This document shows, piece by piece, positions 20,993-31,945 of a stretch of 39,827 bases of DNA; position 1 is the stretch's first letter, and each line of letters starts with the position of its first letter. The translations under genes were made by a program, and so were the position numbers. Source of the stretch: Nemertoderma westbladi (lineage: Eukaryota > Xenacoelomorpha > Nemertodermatida > Nemertodermatidae); the NCBI GenBank assembly GCA_032718475.1, contig JAUCBJ010003636.1:1-39827 (forward strand), given 5' to 3'. The notes beneath the pieces were generated by a model that saw only the letters and a list, made by a program, of their open reading frames with translations, made no database searches and was not told where the DNA came from.

Positions 20993-21151
20993 CTTCTGAT
21001 ATCATTGGGCATGGCAACCAATAAGAACTTGTTGATTGTGTTTGAACATGAGCGTAGGTTGGATAGTTTGTATCCGCTGGGACAGGCGCAGGTGAAGGAC
21101 TCCGAGTTTGGTAAACACAGATGGGAACACCCCCCATTGTTGGAGCCGCAC
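20993..21151 (-). CDS. LRP4: LRP4 exon: third EGF-like module and start of the second propeller
   Basis: A 159-nt exon encoding [14 protein letters not shown], then [11 protein letters not shown], then [13 protein letters not shown]. This is the EGF module that follows the first YWTD propeller in LRP4 (six cysteines, [10 protein letters not shown] signature), running into the first strand of the next propeller (FLL...DIRR). The acceptor is TGACTATAG and the donor a perfect AG|GTAAGT. The exon starts with one base that completes the AG left by exon 32019-32180 to give Arg, so the phase fits. It ends with AG, needing one base from a next exon. No next exon is visible to the left in this window. 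Confidence 0.85.
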
Positions 21152-21349
21152 CTATAGTCAGTAATAAACATAATTCGATTTATTAACCTCAGATATTAAC
21201 AGCTTCATTCTGTTAATAGAGATGCGAACTGCAATTTCAACAACTTCTAGATTACGACTCGGCGTATTAACCTTAAAAGTATCAACCATTAGTTAAAACT
21301 ATATAGGGTGGTGGTTACATGAATTTTATCTATGAATTTTACGAACATG

Positions 21350-21980
21350 TTAAGGGGGGGGGGGGGGGTGTACTGGCTTGGAAGTCAACATTTTCATATG
21401 CACACTGCACCAAAGAGCGATTAAGTAGAATACAAAATGTTCAAAGAAAATTCATTTTTGACGCCCCTTAACGGCCGGAGCTAGCATTTGTTATGCTTTA
21501 TTTTCAGAAGTTGTAACCCTTTTTTAGGAATCAGCATTGTCGATTACGTGAAAAAAATCGAGCAGATTTTTTGTTTCGTACTTTTAAAGGAAATTACTTT
21601 CGAGTGTAATTGTCTGTTTGGCGTTAGGCTCTCGGTTAGATTTTGACGGACAGACTCACAGACATACAGACAGATAAGGATAGGCCAAATTTGAATACTG
21701 ATATCAGAAATGAAGTCAAGGATAAAGAAAACCCACATATAGGGTTATTTTTAGATAGATAGTATGTTTTCTATTGTTTTGGAGACATATACTGACGGAC
21801 AGACTGACAGTAAAACGGACAGACAGCCATATCTCGAGAAGTAAGACAAATCTCGCTAAACGGTTTTCATATATTTTCACATTCATGCTCGATAAAAATG
21901 TGCTCTTAAAAACAAATTGAAACATTGAAACCCCCCCCCCCCCCCCCCCCCCCCCTCCCCTCCCCTCCCACTCCCCTTAA
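21350..21980. mobile_element. TTAA-flanked G-run/C-run element
   Basis: TTAA followed by 15 G (21354-21368) at the left and a 25-base C-run (21931-21955) plus C-rich tail ending CCCCTTAA (21977-21980) at the right. TTAA duplication with G/C-rich ends recalls piggyBac-type insertion, and the better-defined element at 26841 in the same intron supports that. The interior contains GACGGACAGACTGACAG-type words common in marine invertebrate repeats. Confidence 0.5.
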
Positions 21981-22149
21981 GAGTACCAGGTTTTCATTTT
22001 TGCGTATAAATTATTAGGTATTACATACAGGACGAATTTGTATTTTTTAATTATTATGATTAAGTGTTTATATCCATCATTTCTCTCTTAACCTATACAG
22101 ATACTAATTCGTTTATTGTTTTGGTTAGGTAAGTACTTTCTTTGGTATC

Positions 22150-22705
22150 GTAGCGTGGCATAAGACCCTAAGTCGATTTTTGTCAGATTTTACTTTTTTA
22201 TACAATGTTACACATTAAGACAAGAGCTCTATGAGCTGGTGAAGTTTTGAACACTTTAACCAATGGGAAGTGATGATTATTACGTAATAGAGAGAATTCC
22301 AATAATCCTATTGGACAATATTTTACTGCAGAAAGGCCCTATATCTCTCCATATATGTTTTAGGCTCTCCTGAGCATTTGCTTTTTTTATAATAAACGAT
22401 ATTCTATTATTCGTGCTTAATAAAACTAGCAATTTATTACTTACGTGGCTTAAGTGTCATAAGGCCCTAAGTAAAAAAAAAGCAAATGTTCAGGAGAGCC
22501 TATAAAAGATATAGAGAGATAGAGGGCCTTTCCGCAGTAAAATATTGTCCGCTGGGATATAGGGCTTCACTTTCCCTCGCAATAATCATAACTTCCCATT
22601 GATTAAAATGTTCAAAACTTCACCAGCTGATAGAGCATGTCTTAAAGCGTGGAATTGTATGAAAAAAGTAAAATCTGACAAAAATGCACTTAGTGCCTTA
22701 TAAAC
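22150..22705. mobile_element. ~550-bp fold-back element
   Basis: The left arm (about 22155-22395) and right arm (about 22480-22700) are inverted copies. Examples: TTTTTGTCAGATTTTACTTT at 22179 against the inverted TTGTCAGATTTTAC at about 22675; GCTGGTGAAGTTTTGAAC at 22234 against GTTCAAAACTTCACCAGC near 22612; AGGCTCTCCTGAGCATTTGC near 22362 against the inverted GCTCTCCTGAACATTTGC near 22485. The spacer is about 80 bp. No ORF. Confidence 0.85.
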
Positions 22706-23936
22706 ACATAAGCTACATGCTATTGTTCTCAAGGAAAACAATTTAATTACTTAAATTAAAATAAAATCATTCTATTTTGTTATATACCCTATACGTTCTG
22801 TGTAGGTGACCCTTTGAGACGTTTATCATCGTAGTTCAATTTTTCAGATGGATAAATTGGCCTAAAGATGTCCAAAAAAAAACGTGAGTATATAGTTTAA
22901 CGATTGAATGTTTAACTATTTATTTTACAAAAAGAAAGTACTATTTTTTGTCCGCCATTTTTATCCGCATTTTCGAGGAATAGTAGAATGTGGGCATTTA
23001 TTCCGAGGCGTAGCCGAAGAATAAATGGCTCATTCCATGAAAAGGTGAACCTCCCCACTAATTTCGAAAAATGAGATGTAGCTTTGAATTTATACTTATT
23101 TTAGGTAAAAATGTATCGTACTTCATGAATTCAGTGCTAAAAATTGTATCAACAAAGGTGGTTTCTCAAAAATAGTCGAATTACAAATTATGCACCTGCT
23201 CTGCACAAAATGTGAATAAAAGTGTGCAAAAGTTTCGTTTCTTGTAGGCACTTCCTATGACCAATAAATTAACATTTCTGAGCTTGTACCAAATCAAAAA
23301 CAAACCCATTTTCGAATTTTTTTGGTTTAATTTAATTTCACCAGTGTTTCATTCCTCTGTAATGAAATCGATAAAGTTAATCTTGTGATGTCCCATACTT
23401 TACCTAAAATAGTGAAATTTTTAGTTTATTCACAGAGATGTAACTTAGCCTAATCACCCAGTGGAATGCAAAGCACGTTTGTGTTGCGTCATCGTATAAA
23501 ACAATTAGTTTCATCTTCACTCCCTCAGAAATATGGCGGCCAATAGAAAATTGTCCCATACTTTACCATTATAATGGCGATTACATTAGTGCACTGTATT
23601 AATGTAATATGTGAAACCTGGAGGGCAGGAGTGTTATAATGCTTTAGGGTGATAGTAGGGGGAAGCATAGAAGTATGTATTTGAACTAAGAATCATTCCT
23701 CAGTTAACTAATCTGTGAGTTTATGCATGTAAAGTCCCGTACTTTACAACTAATTTCAAAAAATTAGTTTTTTAGCAGATAAGAAGATCGGTAAGTACAG
23801 TAATTTATACATTTTCAGAAAAATGGAAATAATTTCTAAACTTTTTACAGACTACATGTGTACCAAGTTTGGTTATATTTCATCAATGATTGGCGGACTT
23901 ATTTCGGTTTTTATCAAATTTTGAAACTATCGGTCG

Positions 23937-24073
23937 CCCATGTGAAGTTTCCCAGGATTCCCATTCCCAGCGAAAAAAAACACATCGAAAAGGAATTTGG
24001 CCCATTCACCATCATTATGCAACTTTCGTATTTTCGACCATCTTCCCAAACAGTCTGGGAAACTTCACATGGG
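23937..24073. mobile_element. 137-bp MITE with perfect 19-bp inverted repeats
   Basis: CCCATGTGAAGTTTCCCAG at 23937-23955 is perfectly inverted at 24055-24073. A third diverged inverted copy (CTCTGGAAAAGTTCACATGG near 26771-26790) lies beyond the minisatellites, so 23937-26792 may itself be one expanded element with the same ends. Confidence 0.75.
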
Positions 24074-24135
24074 GGGTGTTTTGGTATTCACGTGCTGTGC
24101 GAAGTCCTCTTTTTTTGAGGGGGATGGTCTGTTGA

Positions 24136-24790
24136 TCAGTCGGTCGGACGTTGAGTGAGAAGGTGGATGGGTGAGAAGGGAAGGTGGGTGGGTGGGAAGG
24201 TGGGTTAAGATGGGAATGTGGGTGGATGGGAATGTGGGAAGATGGGAATGCGGGCAGGTGGATGGGAATGTAGGAAGGTGGGAATGTGGAAAGGTGGGTG
24301 GGAATGTAGGAAGATGGGAATGTGGGAAGGTACTGTAGATGGGAATGTGGGAAGGTGGGTGGGAATGTGGAATACGGGAATGTGGGAAGATGGGAATGTG
24401 GGAAGGTGGATGGGAATGTAGGAAGGTGGATGGGAATGTAGGAAGATGGGAATGTGGGAAGGTAGATAGGAATGTGGGAAGGTGGGTGGGAATGAGGAAT
24501 ACGGGAATGTGGGAAGATGGGAATGTTGGAAGGTGGATGGGAATGTAGGAAGATGAGAATGTGGGAAGGTGGATGGGAATGTGGGAAGGTGTGTGGGAAT
24601 GTAGGAAGATGGGAATGTGGGAAGATAGGAAGGTGGATGGGAATGTAGGAAGATGGGAATGTGGGAAGGTGGATGGGAATGTAGGAAGATGGGAAGGTGG
24701 GTGAGAATGTAGGAAGATGGGAATGTGGGAAGATTATAATTTGGGAAGGTGGAAAGGTGGGAGGGAATGAGGAAGATGGGAATGTAAAAA
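24136..24790 (+). repeat. G-rich minisatellite (GGGAATGTGGGAAGGTGGAT family)
   Basis: About 655 bp built from GGGAATGTGGGAAGGTGGAT and GGGAATGTAGGAAGAT units of variable length. It is the reverse-complement family of the C-rich array at 25352-26735, so the two face each other across a 67-bp array. Confidence 0.9.
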
Positions 24791-24795
24791 CAACG

Positions 24796-25351
24796 TTTAT
24801 TGTTTTGTTTAGAAAAGCCCCCCTCTGTAACCTACTCCTTTCCTTAAATTGGTAGATAACAACACAACAACGTATATTGTTTGGTTAGAAATGCCCGCTG
24901 CTGTGACCTGCTCCTTTCTCTCAATTGGTAGGTAAAAACAACATTTATTGTTTCGTTTAGAAAAGCCCGCCTCTGTAACGTGCTCCATTCCCTCAATTTG
25001 TAACAACATCGTTTATTGTTTTGGTTAGAAAGAGCGTCCCTGTAACCTGCTCCTTTCCCTCAATTGGTAACAATATCGTTTATTGTTTTGGTTAGAAAAG
25101 CTCGTCTCTGTAACGTGCTCCATTCCCTCAATTTGTAACAACATCGTTTATTGTTTTGGTTAGAAAGAGCGTCCCTGTAACCTGCTCCTTTCTCTCAATT
25201 GGTAACAATATCGTTTATTGTTTTGGTTAGAAAAGCCAGTCTCTTAACCATCTCCTCTCCCTCAATTGGTAACAATATCGTGTATTGTTTTGGTTAGAAA
25301 AGCCCGCCTCTGTAACCTGCTCCTTTCCCTCTTTTGGTAGGTAAAAATAAC
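24796..25351. repeat. ~67-bp tandem repeat, 8 units
   Basis: Eight units of about 67-74 bp, each starting GTTTATTGTTTTGGTTAGAA, with a CTGTAACCTGCTCCTTTCC core and CTCAATTGGTAACAATATC tail. Single diverged copies of the GTTTATTGTTTTGGTTAG core occur at about 22111 and 34045. Confidence 0.9.
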
Positions 25352-26735
25352 GTCATTCCCATCTTCCCACATTCCGATCTCGCTACATTCCCATCTTCCT
25401 ACATTCCCACCCACATTCCCACATTCCCACCCATCTTCCCACATTCCCATCCACCTTCCCGCATTCCCATCTTCCTACATTCCCATCCAACTTCCCACAT
25501 TCCCATCTTCCTACATTCCCATCCACCTTCTCACATTCCCATCTTCCTACATTCCCACCCACCTTCCCACATTCCCACCCATCTTCCCACATTCCCATCC
25601 ACCTTCCCGCATTCCCATCTTCCTACATTCCCATCCAACTTCCCACATTCCCATCTTCCTACATTCCCACCCACATTCCCAAATTCCCATCCACCTTCCC
25701 GCATTCCCATCTTCCCACATTCCCATCTTCCTACATTCCTACCCACCTTCCCAAATTCCCATCCACCTTCCCACATTCCCATCTTCCCACATTCCCATCT
25801 TACCACATTCCCATCCACCTTCTCACATTCCCATCTTCCTACATTCCCACCCACCTTCCCACATTCCCACCCATCTTCCCACATTCCCATCCACCTTCCC
25901 GCATTCCCACATTCCCATCCATCTTCCCACATTCCCATCTTCCTACATTCCTACCCACCTTCCCAAATTCCCATCCACCTTCCCACATTCCCATCTTCCC
26001 ACATTCCCATCTACCCACATTCCCACCCACCTTCCCATCTTCCTACATTCCCACCCAACTTCCCACATATCCATCTTCCTACATTCCCACCCACCTTCCC
26101 ACATTCCCATCTTCCCACATTCCCATCCACCTTCCCGCATTCCCATCTTCCCACATTCCCATCTTCCTACATTCCCACCCACCTTCCCACATTCTCATCT
26201 TCATACATTCCCACCCACCTTCCCATCTTCCCACAATCCCACCTTCCCTCATTCCCACATTCCTACATTCCCATCTTCCCACATTCCCATCCACCTTCCC
26301 GCATTCCCATCTTCCCACATTCCCATCTTCCTACATTCCCACCCACCTTCCCGCATTCTCATCTTCCTACATTCCCACCCACCTTCCCACATTCCCATCT
26401 TCCCACCTTCCCATCATCCCACATTCCCACATTTCCATCTTCCCACATTCCCATCCACCTTCCCGCATTCCCATCTTCCCACATTCCCATCCACCTTCCC
26501 ACATTCCCATCCACCTTCCCTCATTTCCATCTCTTCCTACATTCCCACCCACCTTCCCCCATTCCCATCTTCCACATTCCCATCTTCCCACATTCCCACC
26601 TTCCCATCTTCCCACCTTCCCTCATTCCCATCTCCCCACCTTCCTACCTTCCTACCATCCCACCTTCCCACCGACCGACCGACCAACCGACCGACCAAGC
26701 CACCCACCCACCTACCCAACCCACCCCTTTAAACA
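25352..26735. repeat. C-rich minisatellite (ACATTCCCATCTTCC family)
   Basis: About 1.38 kb built from ACATTCCCATCTTCC and ACATTCCCATCCACCTTCCC units, the reverse complement of the array at 24136-24790. It creates a 469-codon ORF and several - strand ORFs by lack of stops; these are not treated as genes. The end degrades to CCGACCGACC and CCACCCACC simple repeats. Confidence 0.92.
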
Positions 26736-26840
26736 AATGTTGACCCATTTTATTTTGACTTTCCTGGGCACTCTGGAAAAGTTCACATGGGCCCTATCGG
26801 TACCAATAGACAGACTGTCTGATATGTGACCTTTAATTCC

Positions 26841-28391
26841 TTAACCCTATTAGTACCGGGCTATAAAATGTTGTACAAATACCGGGGGGGGGGGGGGGTC
26901 ATATTGACCCCCCCCCCCCCCCCTCTAAAATCTACAAATATCTACGAAAACGTCTGATTTTTTGTTTGTACGTAGGTATCACTAGTCTGGATCCGACCGA
27001 AAAAAAAAATTTTCGAAAAAATGTACTGGGGTGGTTATATTGCAGCACCAAAATTACAAGTAGTGCACAATTTTCACAAAATTTGAAAGTTACATTTTCG
27101 GCTAATTATTTTTCAATACAGGTTTTCTGGGGTGCAAAATACATTGGAAAATATTTAAAAATGATATGATTACTATAAATGGCTGTTTAGTCCTCTCTGC
27201 GTAGGAAAAAAATGAAAAAAACAAGTAACCAGTACTTTTCAGTTAGAACACAAAATTTTTAATTCACTTATACGATGCTATAAATTCACATTTTCAGGTT
27301 TTCGAGGGCGCTGATTCTAATGGAATATATTTCTAATATGCCAGATCATTGCTACTTGTATTTTTCGGCGTAATTTGGCAAATTTTGGTGCTAGCACCAA
27401 ATTTCGTACCCTTCACCAAAAAGTACAAGTTTGCGATGTCCAGTGCTGTTTTTATGGATTCCATCGGATTCAGGACCCTCATAAACCCGTATAACGCAAG
27501 AAACAAGGTGATACTATCTACTGATCAATTTGCATATTTTCCAAAATTTGGTGCTGGCACAACAATTTTCACCCACTGGCACTCTTATGAAATTTTTACT
27601 GATTCCATTGAATTCAGAACCATCACAAACCCGTATAACGCAAGAAACAAGGTGACACAATCAATTGATATATTTGATGGCTTTCACACATTTTGCACCC
27701 ATATCCGAAAAATACAAGTTTGAGATGTCTAGTTCGATAATTATATATTCCACTGAATTAAGAACAGCCATAAACCTCTAAAACGCAAGAAATAAATTGT
27801 CACAAGCAATTTTATCTATTGAATGAATTTTCAAAATTTCGTGCTAGCACCAAAATTTGCACACAGCACCGAAAAATACAAGTTTGATACGCTTGGTGCA
27901 ACTCGTATATATTTCATCGAATCCAGAACCCCAAAATACCCCAATTGCGTAAAAAACAAGTTTCAAACAATCAATTTACAAAATTGACATAATTCAAAAT
28001 TTGGTGCTGGCACCAAAATTTGGCACCCACCGAAAAAAACAAGTTTGAAATTTCTAAATCAATTCATATGAATTCCATCCAATTTCTAACACCAAAAAAT
28101 CGGTGTAAATCAAAAATAGAGATATTACAATTCATATTTAATGAAATGTAATTTTCAAAAAACGTCTCAAAAAAAGTGCCAAAGGTAGGGTTAAAATATG
28201 GTGCTATAACTCGAAAAGTACCCAATATTTTTGAAAACGGTTTTCACTACTAGGAAGACAATAGATTTTTGGAAAAGTCATAAAATTTCAGATTCCCAAC
28301 TGCGTTTGTTTCAGAATTATAATAAAATAACCACGGGGGGGGGGGGGGGGTCATATTGACCCCCCCCCCCCCCCGGGTTTAATAGGGTTAA
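26841..28391. mobile_element. TTAA-flanked, piggyBac-like non-autonomous element
   Basis: Exact TTAA at 26841-26844 and 28388-28391 flank ends that start CCCTATTA and finish TAATAGGG. TTAA duplication with CCC...GGG ends is the hallmark of piggyBac-type transposons. Just inside each end is a run of 15-16 G, then TCATATTGA, then 15-16 C (26884-26923 and 28335-28374), a perfect hairpin with GGTCA/TGACC continuing into the loop. The 1.5-kb body has no transposase; it holds diverged tandem repeats (27350-28140). Confidence 0.82.
27350..28140. repeat. Diverged ~155-bp tandem repeats
   Basis: About five degenerate units share AAAATTTGGTGCTGGCACC, CACCGAAAAATACAAGTTTG, a GATTCCATCGAATTCAGAACC-like core and AACGCAAGAAACAAGGTGA. 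The first word is a palindrome, perfect in the form TTTGGTGCTAGCACCAAA at 27384-27401. Short ORFs here are chance. Confidence 0.7.
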
Positions 28392-29734
28392 ACCTCAGAT
28401 TTCCAAACTTTTGACAGACTTCATACGTACCAAGTTTGGTTTAATTTCATCTATAAATGACCGAGTTATACAGTATTAGCGATCAAAAATTAGACAGATG
28501 ACAGACAACTCCTCAACGGCACCCATATGCTAAAACTTAGGGTCAATTTGTGGGTCGCCTCACATTTTGCATCCATATCTTGGTTTGAAATACTTAGTTG
28601 CACTTTATTATCACTAATTATCCAGAAATTACTGTTAGGTTAAGTGTAAGAGACCATTTTGACCATAAAATTCGTACAGGTCCCGTACTTTACCTAGCAA
28701 TGTCCCATACTTTACCACACAAACCACACTGTAAAAAATTAGCAATGCAGCAATTCGTCTGATATTTATATTTTTATTTAAGCTTAATAATACAGCTTTA
28801 TTCTAAACATCAACTCAACACCGTACCTGCGCATAATTCGCTAAATTTTAGAATTGAAATCATAAAATAAAAAAAACCATTTCGTACGAATCCGTACTTT
28901 ACCTTAATTGGACAAGCTGGTGTTTTCTCAAAAGTGACTAAGTCCCGCCAAAAGCTTCGCGAAATCGAAGCTGATATTCGAAAGTTCTTTCCAAGCACAA
29001 TTTTGTGCACAACTGTGCTGTGGATAACATTGTACAGGCAATCAAAGTTGTGTACGAATGTCCCGTACTTTACTTTGGAATGAGCCAAATGCACATTCTA
29101 CTATTCTACTATTTTTGCGGATTAAAAAAAGAGAACAAAAAAATGATTTCTTTTTGTAGAAGATGTTGTTTTTCTTTTTAAAATTAAAAAAAAACCTTTT
29201 CTCCGCAAAGATGCGGACAAAAACGACTTTTTGCCCAAAATCAACCCACATTTAGAATATTGTAATATTAATTATGAATAATAATATTAAATACAATTAT
29301 TGGAAGTTGAAGGTACATTGAGCACCAGTACCGGTTGGTAGCTTGTTGGTTGGTCTCGTTGGTTGGTACCACTTATTCTTTCTTTAAAATATTCCCTTTT
29401 GAATTAGAAGTAACAAAGTTATCGCAAATTTGATGTCAATTCTGCACCATTGTGTAATTAAATAATACTAGCTACTATTAATTAGCTATATTGTGTTAGT
29501 GAAGGTGATATTCCCAGAACGTTAATCAAATAATCTTACCAAAAATTTGATTAAACTAGCTAATTGTTCAAAATATCAACTAAACATTTTAATGCTAAAT
29601 TTATGAATAATTAATTACCATCGTAATTTAATTACTGATCTAGAATAAATAATGAGAAATCAACAGAAAAATATTCTAGATCGTTGATTGGATAAATAAT
29701 TTAAAACAGAATTTTGGAATTTTGATTGGATAAT

Positions 29735-29768
29735 TACTTTTTTGTCCGCATATGCGGACAAAAAAGTA
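29735..29768. repeat. 34-bp perfect palindrome centred on CCGCATATGCGG
   Basis: Seventeen bases pair exactly with the next seventeen; the half-site is TACTTTTTTGTCCGCAT. A second hairpin, TCCGCATTTTTGCGGA, follows at 29776-29791. TCCGCA words also occur at 22951-22974 and 29202-29218 near the ends of the 6.1-kb composite, so this may be a related terminal sequence. Confidence 0.85.
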
Positions 29769-30459
29769 TTTCATGTCCGCATTTTTGCGGATAAAAAAGT
29801 GAATTTTTAAAAGATAAAATATTGTTTGTTTACAATTATAATTAATGTAAGAAAAATGTTGAAAACTCTAAGCAAAAGCAATTGTAATCTTTTATTAATT
29901 AATTCCTCCCCATTATAAGGAAAATAGCAAAAGGGGCATTTTATATACAATTACTTAGTTCTAGAATAATTAATTTAGTTAGATAGTAAACTAGCTAATT
30001 AACTAAAGCGCGAATTATTACGATGTAGTTCCAGTACGTACCGTACACTTACTTAGTTGGTATATTAATACTGTTATTATTAACTGAAATGAAACTAATA
30101 TAAATGTTGTCTCTAATTTAAAATCTTGTACACGATATGTGCAAGTAAGTAAGCACAGTACTGATCTATAAATGTCAATTAACTAGGATTATTATAATAT
30201 ATAAATTTCAACGTCGGCTTCAGACAGTGTTGTATAGACGTGTGCAGGGAAAGGCGGCACTAATATCAGCTCTACAACTTCGGATAATGGGGACGAATAA
30301 TTAAAATTAAGTTCTCAGTTCAGACACTGCACATAAATAAAATACATTCAACAACTCACATATACAGTAGTCTAGACGCTACGAGATATAAGATGCTGTT
30401 AATGTCAAAAAAGTTAAGACAGGACCCAGACACTCACGAGTATCAGTGTGCGCAAAAGC

Positions 30460-31539
30460 ATGTCACCAAAGATGCATAACATACCCGGCGAACCTAACAA
30501 AGCCTCCCATGTCTCCCAGATAACGAATCAACCTCCAAGGAAACGAGTACCCGATTCACCAAGAGGAGATGCCGATACGTTCAATAAGCGATTCAAATTC
30601 TCGCCATCTGTTTGCGACACATACCGGTACATAAAGGATGAAGATGGGGGAATACATGACGAGGTTGACGCACCTGACAAGGAATCAACAACCCTTAATG
30701 AAGAAACTATTGTCATCCAAGATTTTGCAGATACAAAACAAAAAGAAACCATTATCACCAATGATCTTGCAGATACAATACCTCTCAATAAGAAACCCAT
30801 TGTCATTCAGGATCTTGCATCAGATACAAAAGCCCTAAATGAAGAAACTGAGGTCACCCACGATCTTACAGATACAACACTCATCAATGAAGAAAGCCAA
30901 GCCATTAATGATGTTGCAGATACAAAACATAAAGAAACCGTTCCCGCCCATGATCTCTCTGATCCAATACCTCTCAATAAGGAACCCATTATCGCACGCA
31001 ATCTTCCAGATCCAAGACATAAAGAAACTATTGCCATTCGTGATCTTCCAGATCCAAAAATCCCTAATCAGGAACCCATTCTCACACGTAATCTTCCAGA
31101 TCCAACACAAAGTATTAAGGAAACTGCACTCAACCTTAATCAAATCGAAAGATTTGGTCAAGGAAGTGTATTGAAGCATCTAATAAACCCCGCATTATAT
31201 GAGAGAGAAATTACACTCGGAAGCAATGATAGGAAAGGGAACACAAATATAAACCAGAACAAAGGCGAGCAAGTTGTCGATGATGTAATAGATGGATCAG
31301 GGAGCGAAGTCTGGAAAAATTGGGAGTCAATGTCCCACATGTTTAAACGAAACCGAACTGCGACCCCAAACGCAAGGGTTCGAGAAAATAGCCCGATCTT
31401 TGAGATAGTCAGTGGTTCGAGGTGGTTCGAAGATAATAATATTCGCGATCTAAAGACGCAGCAACTAGTAGACAAAGCGTCGCCATTAGAGATTCGACAA
31501 AGTCCTAAGAAGAAACACAATGGGGGTCTATTCCGCTAA
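30460..31539 (+). CDS. Unrecognised 359-residue protein with 15-residue acidic repeats
   Basis: An uninterrupted ORF in the large LRP4 intron, on the opposite strand. The first in-frame ATG is at 30460 (the frame is open four codons further up). The N-terminus is basic (PPRKRVP, KRFKF), a likely nuclear signal. From about residue 78 to 217 there are nine imperfect 15-residue repeats of the type LNKEPIxxxDLPDPx, alternating (E/K)ET and EP forms. The C-terminal third is non-repetitive (WKNWESMSHMFKRN, SGSRWFEDNN) and ends in a basic KKKHNGGLFR tail. There is no signal peptide or membrane segment. An AATAAA lies 191 bases after the stop. I recognise no family. It could be a nuclear, largely disordered protein or the last exon of a larger gene: TATCAG precedes the ATG as a possible acceptor. 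Confidence 0.6.
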   Translation: MSPKMHNIPGEPNKASHVSQITNQPPRKRVPDSPRGDADTFNKRFKFSPSVCDTYRYIKDEDGGIHDEVDAPDKESTTLNEETIVIQDFADTKQKETIITNDLADTIPLNKKPIVIQDLASDTKALNEETEVTHDLTDTTLINEESQAINDVADTKHKETVPAHDLSDPIPLNKEPIIARNLPDPRHKETIAIRDLPDPKIPNQEPILTRNLPDPTQSIKETALNLNQIERFGQGSVLKHLINPALYEREITLGSNDRKGNTNINQNKGEQVVDDVIDGSGSEVWKNWESMSHMFKRNRTATPNARVRENSPIFEIVSGSRWFEDNNIRDLKTQQLVDKASPLEIRQSPKKKHNGGLFR

Positions 31540-31730
31540 AAATATATTTAATACTTAATCTTCAGGAGATAGACAACAAATAGTTTCGATAAACCACCGA
31601 ATAATAAGAGAGAATCAGTAGCCGCTTGTTAAAACGTACAGTAAACCGAACATACTGTACCTAATCAAATAACATAAACTCATCATTGGTTGGTGCCTTT
31701 ATCTAGAACAATATTTGCTACCAAAACTCA

Positions 31731-31736
31731 AATAAA
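31731..31736 (+). promoter_or_regulatory. Candidate polyadenylation signal of the 30460-31539 gene
   Basis: Perfect AATAAA 191 bases after the stop codon, before the 22-bp tandem array. Confidence 0.45.
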
Positions 31737-31775
31737 ATCTTACTGTCAATGTTTTTAGAGGACGCCTAATTAATT

Positions 31776-31945
31776 ATGTTACCAAAATGATGTTCTTATG
31801 TTACCAAAATGATGTTCTTATGTTACCAAAATGATGTTCTTATGTTACCAAAATGATGTTCTTATGTTACCAAAATGATGTTCTTATGTTACCAAAATGA
31901 TGTTATGTTACCAAAATGATGATATGTTACCAAACTAATCCCGTC
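31776..31945. repeat. 22-bp tandem repeat, about 7 units
   Basis: Units of TATGTTACCAAAATGATGTTCT, ending in shortened 19-bp units. Confidence 0.92.

Larger units (their letters stand above)
22955..29115. mobile_element. ~6.1-kb composite: TIR element interrupted by other insertions
   Basis: AGTAGAATGTG followed by GGCTCATTCC at the left (22982-23036) is matched by inverted GGAATGAGCC and CACATTCTACT at the right (29078-29105). The flanks between these ends and the inner insertions share a direct motif GTCCC(A/G)TACTTTAC at 23390, 23553 and 23734 on the left and 28680, 28702, 29060 (and TCCGTACTTTACC at 28891) on the right. The left end has a hairpin, ATTTATTCCGAGGCGTAGCC against its near-complement ending 23025. 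Between the flanks sit a MITE, the G/C minisatellites and a TTAA element. Confidence 0.6.

Noticed and set aside
25334-26743. 469-codon proline-rich ORF and several - strand WECGKMG-type ORFs
   Set aside because: Translation of a simple C-rich minisatellite without stops; no non-repetitive domain or splice context.
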